Part shown: positions 43,691-51,756 of the stretch, in pieces | Numbering within the stretch: position 1 is the first letter of the stretch | Layout: the number at the start of each line of letters is the position of its first letter | Source: JAWKSY01 sp041402125 | Lineage (GTDB): Bacteria; Planctomycetota; GCA-002687715; DRQF01 | Direction: 5' to 3' | Assembly (NCBI GenBank): GCA_041402125.1 | Contig: JAWKSY010000023.1 | Coordinates: forward strand, 1 to 64,000 | DNA length: 64,000 nt | Translations under genes and position numbers: made by a program | Notes under the pieces: generated by a model | Databases searched by the model: none | The model's input: the letters and a program-made list of their open reading frames with translations, nothing else | What the model was told of the DNA's origin: nothing

Positions 43691-44355
43691 CGATCCTCCT
43701 CCGAGGCGCGCGCCTCGCGGGGCGCCGCCCCCGTGCCGTCGGGCGCGTCCATGAGCCCGCGGTCAGCCAGGGAAACATAGCAGCCGTCACCGACCACCAC
43801 GTGATCGAGGAGCGGGATCCCGATGAGCCGTCCCGCCGCGACGAGGCGTCGCGTCACCTCCAGGTCCTCGCGGCTGGGCGAGGGATCGCCGCTCGGGTGA
43901 TTGTGGACGACGACGACCGCGGCCGCGCGCCCGAGCACCGCGCCGCGGAAGACCTCGCGCGGCTGGACGAGGCTGCCGGTCAGCGTCCCCATCGAGACGC
44001 GACGACGCGCGCACAGCGCGTTCCTCGCGTCGAGGTCGAGCACCTCGAAGACCTCGCGATCGAGACGACGCAGGTCCAGGTGCACGAGCTCGAAGACCTC
44101 GCGACTCGAGCGCAGCCGCGGTCGCCGCGGGCGTCGTCTGAGGGGAAGACGGCGCGCGATCTCGAAGGCCGCCCGGAGTCGGCGCGCCCGATCGGGTCCC
44201 AGCCCCGGGATCTCGCGCAGCTCGTTCTCGGCGAGCTCCTCGAGCCCGCGCAGTCCGCCCCGCGCGCCGAGCGCCTCGTCCCAGCGGCCGGACCGATCGC
44301 CGAGGAGGAGCCGCAGGAGCTCGCGATCACCCAGTTTCTCGGTCTCGTCGGACAT
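43687..44355 (-). CDS. radC: RadC-family JAB/MPN protein
   Basis: 222 residues from ATG at 44355 (GGAGG 5 bases upstream; the longer open frame has no homology). N-terminal helix-hairpin-helix (LREIPGLGPDRARRLRAAFEIARRL). The metal-binding JAB motif is HNHPSGDPSPSREDL. Biochemical function is uncertain despite the historic DNA-repair name. It is the first gene of radC-ogt, followed by the Trm112-like gene 98 bases after ogt. Confidence 0.93.
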   Translation of the reverse strand: MSDETEKLGDRELLRLLLGDRSGRWDEALGARGGLRGLEELAENELREIPGLGPDRARRLRAAFEIARRLPLRRRPRRPRLRSSREVFELVHLDLRRLDREVFEVLDLDARNALCARRRVSMGTLTGSLVQPREVFRGAVLGRAAAVVVVHNHPSGDPSPSREDLEVTRRLVAAGRLIGIPLLDHVVVGDGCYVSLADRGLMDAPDGTGAAPREARASEEDR

Positions 44356-44536
44356 GCGATCCTCCGCGGTCTCCCCGCATGAGGACGAGCGACGTGGCGG
44401 AGGGTGACGGGGGATCCGGTTCTCGCCGGAGAGACGCGGAGACTGCGCCTGTCCCGATCTCTGTGGTATCAGTCTTCCCGAAGGCGTCGCGGCCGCGTCC
44501 GGTCGGAGCCTGGATCCCGAGACGAGGACCCCGGAC

Positions 44537-44938
44537 ATGACCGAGGCGAAGCGCCCCAAGGGCGAACCCGCGATCAAGGTGTCGATGATGCCCCGCGAGA
44601 CGAACGTGCACAACACGATCTTCGGCGGCGTGCTGCTCAGCTACATCGACCTCGCGGGCAGCGTCCACTGCCGCACGACCGTCAACCTCGATCGCGTCGT
44701 CACCGTCGCGATGAAGGAGATCATCTTCAAGGAGCCGGTCTACGTCGGCGACGTCGTCAGCTTCTACACCCAGACGGAGTCCATCGGCCGGACCTCGGTG
44801 ACGGTGGTCGTCGAGGTCTGGGCCGATCGCTTCGAGAGCCCGCGGCGCAGCGTTCGCGTCACCGACGCCAAGGTGACCTTCGTCAACGTCGATTCCGGTC
44901 GGCGTCCCGTCCCGATCCAACCCTCCGACGACGAATGA
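44537..44938 (+). CDS. Hotdog-fold acyl-CoA thioesterase (YciA-like)
   Basis: 133 residues. VSMMPRETNVHNTIFGGVLLSYIDLAGSVHC contains the catalytic HNTIFGG motif with Asp in the following helix (SYIDLAG). VYVGDVVSFYTQTESIGRTSVTVVVEVWAD completes the hotdog strand pattern. YciA-type enzymes hydrolyse acyl-CoAs to free acid and CoA. It is divergent from radC and monocistronic, with a hairpin downstream. Confidence 0.92.
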   Translation: MTEAKRPKGEPAIKVSMMPRETNVHNTIFGGVLLSYIDLAGSVHCRTTVNLDRVVTVAMKEIIFKEPVYVGDVVSFYTQTESIGRTSVTVVVEVWADRFESPRRSVRVTDAKVTFVNVDSGRRPVPIQPSDDE

Positions 44939-44965
44939 CCGGCCGTGGGAGTGTCCCGACGGGCC

Positions 44966-44992
44966 TCGACCGGCGGCGACGGCGCCGGTCGA
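44966..44992 (+). terminator. Hairpin after the thioesterase gene
   Basis: A perfect 10-bp stem (TCGACCGGCG, 44966-44975, with 44983-44992) lies 28 bases after the stop. There is no U-tract. Confidence 0.45.
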
Positions 44993-45050
44993 CGGCCGAC
45001 CTGAGGACACGTCGCGGACCCTGATGCCCCCGCTGCGGTAGGATCTCCGG

Positions 45051-45075
45051 ACGGTCGCGGCCCGGACGCGACCGT
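45051..45075 (+). promoter_or_regulatory. Leader hairpin before the SnoaL/phosphatase gene
   Basis: A perfect 9-bp stem (ACGGTCGCG/CGCGACCGT) with a 7-base loop ends 27 bases before the start codon of the next gene. It may shape the 5' end of its mRNA; role unknown. Confidence 0.35.
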
Positions 45076-45102
45076 CGCCCCGTTCCGGACGAGGATCTCC
45101 CG

Positions 45103-46581
45103 ATGCGCCACGCCCCCGCCCTCCTTCTCCTTCTCGCCGTCGCCCTCGCGGCCCCGTTCCCGGCCGCGGCGCAGACGCCGACCTACGAGACCGTCGAGCT
45201 GATCCCGGCGAGCGCCGACGCGAAGGCCGTGACGGTCGCGCATCGGGCGGCCGCCGGTGACGAGGTCGCCCCGCCGACGGTGGTCCTCCTCGGCGCGGCC
45301 GCGCGACGCGCGGTCGTCCCCGACGCGGCCTGCCGCGTCCTCGCCCTCGATCCCGCCGCCGGTGGCGTCACCGCGGAAGACGATCGTCTCGGCGCCGCCC
45401 TCACGAAGCTCCGGCTCCGCTTCCGGGCCCGGGCGCTGCGACCGGTCCTCGTCGCGGCCGGCGAGAACGCCCGCGAGGCGATGACCTGGATCGATCGCTT
45501 CCCGCACGAGTTCGCGGGCGTCCTGCTCCTCGACGCGCCCGCCGACCTCGCGATGGCGCCGGGGCTCGCCGAGTCCCGCGGGCTCGGACTGCGTCTCGTC
45601 GGCGAGAACGCGGCCGACCTCCGGCGGCGCGTACCGCAGGCGCCCGGACTCGACGCGGCCTTCGTCGAGGACGGATCGGCCGGCGCGCTGGCGAAGGCGC
45701 TCGCCGAGCTCGTTCCGCCGGCTCCCTCCGCCCCGGAGGCCGCGCTCGACGCCTACCACCACGCCGCGGCCGTCGCCGACGCCGACGCCTACTTCGGCGC
45801 GATGACGGCCGACGGCGTCTTCCTCGGCACCGACGGCGAGGAGCGCTGGGAGCGCGACGCCTTCCGCGCCTTCGGCGCGCCCTACTTCCGCGGCGAGTCC
45901 GCCTGGATCTTCGTCCCGCGCCAGCGTCACCCGCGCGTCGACGCGGAGGGCCGGATCGCCTGGTTCGACGAGGTCGTCGGCAGCCGCCACTACGGCGCTC
46001 GCCGCGGCAGCGGCGTGCTCGTGAAGGAGGGCGAGACCTGGCGGATCGCCCAGTACAACCTGACGACTCCGGTCCCCAACGCGATGCTCGCCGACGTCGT
46101 CCGGCGCATCCGACGCGCCGAGCGCGGCCAGCCGGAGACGCCGGCGACGACGGTGGTGCTCGTGCGCCACGCGGAGAAGGCGGCGGAGGGCGGCTCCGAC
46201 CCCGCCCTCTCCGAGCTCGGCGCCGCGCGCGCGCGGGGACTGGCGGCCCTGCTGCGACCCTCGCGGCCGGACGCCCTCTTCGCCACCGAGTACCGCCGCA
46301 CGCGCGACACCCTGGCGCCGCTGGCCGAGGCCCTCGGTCGCGAGGTCGTGACCGTCCGCGCCCGCGACGCCCGCGGGCTCGTCGAGCGCATCCGCCGCGA
46401 GCACGAGGGCGGCCGCGTTGTCGTGGCCGGCCACTCGAACACCGTGCCGGCGCTCATCGCGCTCCTCGGGGTCGAGGAACCGGTCGAGATCGGGGAGGCC
46501 GACTACGGCGAGGTCTTCGTCGTCACCTTCGGCGGCGGTCGCGCGACGCTCCTCCGCCTGCGCGCCGAGCCGAGGGACTAG
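45103..46581 (+). CDS. Secreted fusion of hydrolase-like, SnoaL-like and histidine-phosphatase domains
   Basis: 492 residues with signal peptide MRHAPALLLLLAVALAAPFPAAAQ. Residues ~25-205 recall a degenerate alpha/beta-hydrolase fold (PPTVVLLGAA, MTWIDRFPHEFAGVLLLDAP) without a clear catalytic triad. Residues ~208-330 form a SnoaL/ketosteroid-isomerase-like domain (ALDAYHHAAAVADADAYF, FLGTDGEERW, YGARRGSGVLVKEGETWRIAQYNL). Residues ~345-492 are a SixA-type histidine phosphatase with VLVRHAEKA, ATEYRRTRDT and VVAGHSNTVP, so the catalytic RHG histidine is there as RHA. It shares its last four bases, CTAG, with the stop of the convergent cytochrome gene. Confidence 0.75.
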   Translation: MRHAPALLLLLAVALAAPFPAAAQTPTYETVELIPASADAKAVTVAHRAAAGDEVAPPTVVLLGAAARRAVVPDAACRVLALDPAAGGVTAEDDRLGAALTKLRLRFRARALRPVLVAAGENAREAMTWIDRFPHEFAGVLLLDAPADLAMAPGLAESRGLGLRLVGENAADLRRRVPQAPGLDAAFVEDGSAGALAKALAELVPPAPSAPEAALDAYHHAAAVADADAYFGAMTADGVFLGTDGEERWERDAFRAFGAPYFRGESAWIFVPRQRHPRVDAEGRIAWFDEVVGSRHYGARRGSGVLVKEGETWRIAQYNLTTPVPNAMLADVVRRIRRAERGQPETPATTVVLVRHAEKAAEGGSDPALSELGAARARGLAALLRPSRPDALFATEYRRTRDTLAPLAEALGREVVTVRARDARGLVERIRREHEGGRVVVAGHSNTVPALIALLGVEEPVEIGEADYGEVFVVTFGGGRATLLRLRAEPRD

Positions 46582-48881
46582 AACCCCAGCGCGCGCGCGA
46601 GCGCCGCGACCTCAGGATCGGCGGGACGGAGGCGACGCAGGCGCTCGAGGTGCCGACGGGCGGCGTCCCTCTCGCCTCGCTCCGCGAGGTAGCCGGCCAG
46701 CGCGAAGAGCAGGTCGGCGTCGTCCGGATGGCGGCGCCGCGCGGCCTCGAGGACCTCGAGGCCTTCCTCCGCCCGGTCGGCCGCGACGAGCGCGACGCCG
46801 AGGACGTAGGCGTAGCGCGGCGTCTCCGGTTCGGCTGCCGCGGCTTCCGCGAGCTCCCGCCGGGCGCCCTCGTCGTCGCCCGCGCGCGAGAGGGCCAGCC
46901 CGAGCGCGTGACGGGCGGCCGCGGACCCCGGATGATCGGCGACGGTCGCGCGGAGCATCGCGAGGCCCTCCGGATCGCGGCCCGTCGCCCGGAGGAGATC
47001 GGCGAGATTCACCCGCGCCTCGAGCGAACGCGGGTCGCGGGCGATCATCGCGCGGTAGACGCGCTCCGCCTCGTCCGGGCGACCGGACTCGGCGCGCAGC
47101 AGGCCGAGGTCGAGCGCGTGCCGGGGATCCCGCGCGTTGAGCGCGGCGGCGGCCGCCGCCTCCTCGACGGCCGCCGCGAGACGCCGTCGCTCCTCACCCG
47201 CGACGGGAGAGCCGGGCGCGAGCCCGGCCGCGAGGAGGCGCGCCGCCTCGACGCGCAGGGCGAGCAGCTCGTCCCCGAGACGGGGCGCGGCGAGGCTCCG
47301 GCGTCGCGCGGGACTCGCGTTCGCGAGCGCGCGGAGCCCGCCGAGGCGGAGCAGCGGCTCCTCGGCGGCGAGCGCCTCGCGCAGCAGGTCGTCGGGGCCG
47401 CCGCCGTGGCGCGCCAGTCGCGCGAGCGCGGAGGCCCGCACGATCGGCGGTTCCCGCTCGTCGCGCGCGACGCCGATCAGGGCCTCGCCCGCCGTCGCGT
47501 CGCCCCGATCGTCGGCCGCGAAGGCGCGGGTGCGGGCCGCCGCGCGGGGCCGGAGGGGTCCCGCCCACGCGCGCCAGGCCTCGTCGGCCCAGGCGGCGGT
47601 CTCTCCCGCGTGACAGGTGGTGCAGGCGTCGGGCAGACCGAGCTCCCGCGCGAGATCGGGTCGCGGCACCGAGAAGGCGTGGTCGCGACGACCGTCGATC
47701 CCCATGTAGACGCGCTCCGGCATGTGGCAGGACACGCAACGGGCGCCCTCCCCCGCCGGATCGTGGTGGTGATGCTCGCGCGTGTCGTAGCGGGCGACGT
47801 CGTGGCACGCGTAGCAGAGCGAGTTGCCCTCGGCGCGCAGTCCGCCCGAGTGGGGATCGTGACAGTCGGTGCACACGACGCCGGCCCCGTGCATGGCGCT
47901 CTGCAGGAAGGACCCCCAGACGAAGACCTCCTCGCGGATGCCGCCGTGCGGGAAGTAGAGCGGAGCCTCGAGGAGCGCGGGCCGGTGCGTCGCGAGGAGC
48001 GATCCGCCGCGGGGCAGCGCCGCCTCGACGAGCGCCGTCCGACGCGCGTGGCACTGCGCGCAGGCGTCGACCTGCCGCGACACCGGCGCCGTGGGATCCC
48101 GCCGTCCGTTGCCGGTGACGGGGTCGACGCTCCAGGTACCCGGGGGCGCGCCGAGGAGATCGGCCTCGAAGCCGCGGTCGCCGCGCGGACCGAGCCGTCC
48201 CGCGCGCGCCAGCGCCGCGTGCCGCGAGCCCGCCCCGTGGCAGGCCTCGCAGGAGACGTCCTCCTCCGCCGCGCGCGTCTCGAACCGATCGGCGCGCCAG
48301 TCGTAGCCGACCTCGAGGGCCGTCGTGTGACAGGCGGCGCAGCCCTGGTTCCAGTTCGCGGTCGGTCCCTGCCAGTGGAGCGCGTCGCCCGGCGGCACGC
48401 TCTCCGGGGCGTGGAGGTGGTACCAGCGGGAAGGCCCCCCGGGCCGGAGGTCGAGGCAGAAGGGCAGGACCTGCCGGGCGCCCCGCTCCCCGTCCACCAG
48501 GAACTGCGCGAGCGGTCGGGTTCCGATCACGCCCGAGATCGCGAGGTCGCGGGGAGGACCCGCGATGTCCTCCGTCCGCACCATCAGACCGGCGCCCTCT
48601 CGCGAGAACCGCGTGGTCCGCCCCTCCTTCTCGAAGGTCTCCCCGGCGAAGACGCCGGCCGGCGCGGTCGCCGGCCCGGTGGCCCGGTCGTGATCCGAAC
48701 CGCGCCAGGCCTCGGCCTCCGCCCGGTGGCAGCCGGCGCAGACCTCGCGTCCGACGAGTCGCGGCGCGGGGTCGACGTTCCGTTCCGGGGCGGGATCCCG
48801 ACCGCAGGCGACGAGGACGAGGAGGACGGAGATCGCGAGGACGGAGCGGGGCGCGCGGCTTCGATGCGGACGCGCGGTCAT
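46578..48881 (-). CDS. Octaheme c-type cytochrome lipoprotein with HEAT and TPR repeats
   Basis: 767 residues. The lipoprotein signal ends LVLVAC (Cys26). Eight CxxCH heme sites follow in residues ~48-430: CAGCH, CAACH, CEACH, CAQCH, CTDCH, CYACH, CVSCH and CTTCH. A HxHHHD-rich loop near the sixth heme may give distal ligands. Next is a HEAT-like region (RASALARLARHGGGPDDLL) and a TPR region to the end (ESGRPDEAERVYRAMIARDPRSLEARVNLADLL, DEGARRELAEAAAAEPETPRYAYVLG). It resembles the cytochrome c554/nitrite-reductase-like multiheme group, but the redox partner is unknown. It starts five bases after the phosphatase stop. Confidence 0.85.
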   Translation of the reverse strand: MTARPHRSRAPRSVLAISVLLVLVACGRDPAPERNVDPAPRLVGREVCAGCHRAEAEAWRGSDHDRATGPATAPAGVFAGETFEKEGRTTRFSREGAGLMVRTEDIAGPPRDLAISGVIGTRPLAQFLVDGERGARQVLPFCLDLRPGGPSRWYHLHAPESVPPGDALHWQGPTANWNQGCAACHTTALEVGYDWRADRFETRAAEEDVSCEACHGAGSRHAALARAGRLGPRGDRGFEADLLGAPPGTWSVDPVTGNGRRDPTAPVSRQVDACAQCHARRTALVEAALPRGGSLLATHRPALLEAPLYFPHGGIREEVFVWGSFLQSAMHGAGVVCTDCHDPHSGGLRAEGNSLCYACHDVARYDTREHHHHDPAGEGARCVSCHMPERVYMGIDGRRDHAFSVPRPDLARELGLPDACTTCHAGETAAWADEAWRAWAGPLRPRAAARTRAFAADDRGDATAGEALIGVARDEREPPIVRASALARLARHGGGPDDLLREALAAEEPLLRLGGLRALANASPARRRSLAAPRLGDELLALRVEAARLLAAGLAPGSPVAGEERRRLAAAVEEAAAAAALNARDPRHALDLGLLRAESGRPDEAERVYRAMIARDPRSLEARVNLADLLRATGRDPEGLAMLRATVADHPGSAAARHALGLALSRAGDDEGARRELAEAAAAEPETPRYAYVLGVALVAADRAEEGLEVLEAARRRHPDDADLLFALAGYLAERGERDAARRHLERLRRLRPADPEVAALARALGF

Positions 48882-48886
48882 CGCGA

Positions 48887-49647
48887 TCAGACCTCGAGGT
48901 TCGCCGTCACGGCGTTGATCTCGATGATGGCCAGGGTGATGTCGTCGTGGTGCAGCTCGCCGCCGCTGAACTCCCGCAGGCGATCGAGGAGCGTCTGCTT
49001 CTGGGTGAAGATCGGCTCGCTCCGTGCGGCGTCGAGGGCCTCGCGGAGCCGGCGAAGGCCGAAGCGCTGCCGCCGGAGCCGGGGAGATCGAGGACGCCGT
49101 CGCTGTAGACCGCGACGCGGTCTCCGGGTTCGAGCTCGAGCTCGACCTGGTCGAACTCGGGATTGTCCAGGACCGCGAGGGGCAGGTTGGCCTGCCCGCC
49201 GCGCGAGGCGAAGGGGACCGACTCGAAGTCCCCTCCCCGACGGCTCACGAGCACGTCGGGGTGACCCGCCGAGGCGACCTCGAGACGATGGCGGACCGCG
49301 TCCCAGGCGACGACCGCGACGGTCGAGATCGCGCGCGCCCCGTACTTCATCGCGGCCCGGTTGAGCTCGCGGAGGAGGCCCGGCGCGTCGTGATCGTTCA
49401 TGTGGCGCTTCATCGCCGCGAGGAGCCATTCCCCGACGGCGTTGACCCGGCGGCCGTGGCCGGCCACGTCGGCGATCGCGATCCGGGTGAGCCGGTCACC
49501 GCCGCAGACGGTCATGAAGTAGACGTCGCCTCCCGAGCCTCCTTCCGAGGCCCGGGAGAAGAGGCTGGCGCAGAGGCCCCGGGAGCACATGTCGACGTCG
49601 TCGTCGACCGTTCCGCTCCAAACCGCGCCGCAGCCGAGTCTTTGCAT
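48887..49647 (-). CDS. PP2C/SpoIIE-type serine phosphatase, one frame break
   Basis: The family fold is seen in GGDVYFMTVCGGDRLTRIAIADVAGHGRRVNAVGEWLLAAMKRHM (metal aspartates in GGDVY and IADVAGHG), ISTVAVVAWD, LEVASAGHPDVLV, and DRVAVYSDGVLDLPGSGG. The assembled frame is lost at about 49070 and the other frame resumes with QRFGLRRLREALDAARSEPIF and LREFSGGELHHDDITLAIIEI, ending at 48887. One added G (GGCGGGCAG) restores 253 aa with the terminal DDITL aspartates. The start at MQRLGCG (49647) has GGGGAG upstream. These phosphatases act on anti-sigma antagonists or other partner-switch proteins. It is cotranscribed with the cytochrome gene. Confidence 0.75.
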
Positions 49648-49850
49648 CGCTTCTCCCCGTGAGACGCGGACCCCGGCCCGGGACCCCGTCAAGACCACGA
49701 TAGCGCTGCCCGGGCCCGCTCACGAGTCGTCCTTCGCCGAAGTCGCTCCCGGCCGGAGCGGATTCCGCCTCGCGGCGAAACGTCACAAGTCCGCCCCCGG
49801 ACGGGGTCGATAGACCAGGAGAAGAGACGGAATCGGGGAAGAACCGCGTC

Positions 49851-50708
49851 ATGAACAAGCCGGGCCAGATCGACTCCTTCGAAGCGCACGCCACCGCTCG
49901 GCGCCTCGCGCGGAGCTGCACGGGCCTGAAGCGCATGGTCCAGCGCAGTCGCGGGGAGCTCGATCCCCACGTCTTCGACTACCCGGCGCTCCGCAACGTC
50001 ACCGGCGAGATCACCCGCCTCGTCGACTCCATCGACAAGTTCTGCGAGCACGTCGACGCCGAGGCCGACGTGATGCGGGGCGGTGTCCGCGGCAGCCGCC
50101 CGCGCCCGACCCGGACCTCCGTCCTCGACGTGGCCGGCATCTTCGACGAGGTCGCCAACGCCGAGGCCCCGGCGGCCCCGGACGCGGCCGAGGACTGCGA
50201 CTGCCCGACCGACGGCATCGTCCGCTTCCCGCCCGGGATGTTCCGCCTCACGGACATCCTCCAGCTCCTCGCCGCCCACCAGAAGACCGGAAGCATCCGG
50301 GTCGAGTGCCCGAACGAGGTGATCGACATCCACCTCCAGGACGGCGACATCACCGCCGCCCACAGCGTCGACGGCCCCGAGCGCACGCGCCTCGGCGAGG
50401 TGCTCGTCGAGCGCGGCGTCATCACGCGCGACCAGCTCAAGATCATCCTCGCCGCGAGCCAGAAGAGCGAGCGGAAGATCGGCGCGCTCCTCCGGGAGTG
50501 GGTCAACATCAGCGAGGCCGACGTCGCCGCCGCGCTCCACGACCAGATCAAGGTCCTCTTCCAGCGCGCGCTCTCCTCGCCCGACGCCTGCATCGTCTTC
50601 CGCCCCGCGACCAGCGTCACCGAGAACGAGTACGACACCGCGCGGCTGAACGTGATGAGCATCCTGCTCGAGAGCATCGCCGACGCCGAGGGGCCCGACC
50701 GGGGCTGA
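49851..50708 (+). CDS. PATAN (DUF4388) and MshEN-like domain protein
   Basis: 285 residues, cytoplasmic. Residues ~1-70 are helical (SCTGLKRMVQRSRGEL, ITRLVDSIDKFCEHVD). Residues ~125-180 match the DUF4388/PATAN domain (GMFRLTDILQLLAAHQKTGSIRV, IHLQDGDITAAHSVDG). Next is an MshEN-like helix bundle (TRLGEVLVERGVITRDQLKIILAASQKSERKIGALL), seen at the N-terminus of type II secretion and pilus ATPases and in c-di-GMP-binding proteins. The domains suggest signalling, perhaps tied to pili. It is divergent from the PP2C phosphatase with 203 bp between them. Confidence 0.75.
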   Translation: MNKPGQIDSFEAHATARRLARSCTGLKRMVQRSRGELDPHVFDYPALRNVTGEITRLVDSIDKFCEHVDAEADVMRGGVRGSRPRPTRTSVLDVAGIFDEVANAEAPAAPDAAEDCDCPTDGIVRFPPGMFRLTDILQLLAAHQKTGSIRVECPNEVIDIHLQDGDITAAHSVDGPERTRLGEVLVERGVITRDQLKIILAASQKSERKIGALLREWVNISEADVAAALHDQIKVLFQRALSSPDACIVFRPATSVTENEYDTARLNVMSILLESIADAEGPDRG

Positions 50709-50720
50709 GGCGGGCCGCGC

Positions 50721-51755
50721 TCAGGCGAGGCCGAAAGCGGCCGCGAGCCGATCGAGGTAGGCCCCCCGCGCGTGACGTTCCGCGACGAGGATCGGTCCCG
50801 CCCGCGACACGGCCGCCCGCAGATCCTCCGACTCGACGAGTTCCCGGGCCGCCTCCGCGAACTGCCGCGGCCAGGCTCCGTCCCGCATCAACGCGCCGCC
50901 GATCTCGCGGATGCCGGGGGCGAGACTCGTGACGTGGTCGATCACGACCGGGATCCCGCGGGCCATCGCCATCAACGCGAGACGGGGATCGGGCTCGGGC
51001 CCGCCGTGGAGCCAGAGCTGATCGAGGTCCTGGAGGGCGACGCCGGGATCGACGCCGAGAGGGCGACGTTGGACGCGGTCCTCGAGCCCGAGGCGCTCGG
51101 TCCAGGGCGCGAGCGGCGCGCGCTCCGGCTCCGCGAGGACGATCAGGGTGGCGCCCGGGTCGAGGGCCCCGAAGGCCCGGAAGGCCTCGAGCATCTCCCG
51201 CAGCGCCGCCGCCGAGCCGCGCGGGGTGACGCAGCCGATCCGGCGTCCGCCGCCGGGACTCGCCGCCCCCGGGGCGGGCGGCTCGAGTCCCCAGCCGACG
51301 GCGCGCGAGCGCGTCACCGAGAAGCTGCGCCGTCGCGGCAGCCCCCAGGGGACGAGTTCGAGACCGACCGGCCCGCGACCACGCCAGAGCGCGCCGGCGA
51401 GGCCGCGATCCGGATCGTCGACGGGGGGAGCGAAGGTGATCGGTCGCCCGACGCGAAGCGGCGCGGCCGCGCGAGCGGCGGCGCCGACCAGGTGGAGGTG
51501 CCTCACGTCGCCCCGGTCGAGACGACGCGCAAGCGCCCGTCGCCGGCGACGCCACCCCGCGAGACCGGTCGCCTCCCCTCCCTCCAGCCCCGTCGCGCCG
51601 GGGGCGACGGCGAGGCCGGACCGCGCGAAGACCGCGAGCTCGACGGGATGCCCCCGCGCCGCGAGTTCCCGGGCGGCCCGAGCGTGGTCGAGGGCGCGCC
51701 AGTCCTCGCGACGGAGGTCCACGACGACCAGCGCGATCCCGGCGTCCCGGTCCAC
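50721..51755 (-). CDS. GT-B fold glycosyltransferase (GT4-like)
   Basis: 344 residues from a GTG start one base after the trkH stop. The N-terminal half shows a degenerate Rossmann pattern (ALDHARAARELAARGHPVELAVFARSG). The C-terminal half fits the nucleotide-sugar domain (PGATLIVLAEPER, LEDRVQRRPLGVDPGVALQDLDQLWLHGGPEPDPRLALMAMARGIPVVI). The usual GT4 ExxxxxxxE motif is replaced by GGPEPDPRLALMEA-like sequence without the second Glu, so activity is uncertain. Acceptor and sugar are unknown. Confidence 0.65.
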   Translation of the reverse strand: MDRDAGIALVVVDLRREDWRALDHARAARELAARGHPVELAVFARSGLAVAPGATGLEGGEATGLAGWRRRRRALARRLDRGDVRHLHLVGAAARAAAPLRVGRPITFAPPVDDPDRGLAGALWRGRGPVGLELVPWGLPRRRSFSVTRSRAVGWGLEPPAPGAASPGGGRRIGCVTPRGSAAALREMLEAFRAFGALDPGATLIVLAEPERAPLAPWTERLGLEDRVQRRPLGVDPGVALQDLDQLWLHGGPEPDPRLALMAMARGIPVVIDHVTSLAPGIREIGGALMRDGAWPRQFAEAARELVESEDLRAAVSRAGPILVAERHARGAYLDRLAAAFGLA

Positions 51756-51756
51756 C

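Noticed and set aside
39293..43780. A 1495-codon open frame on the plus strand
   Set aside because: It is antisense to mnmE, yidC, the phosphoesterase and ogt, all of which are unmistakable. The translation is low-complexity Arg/Ala/Ser.
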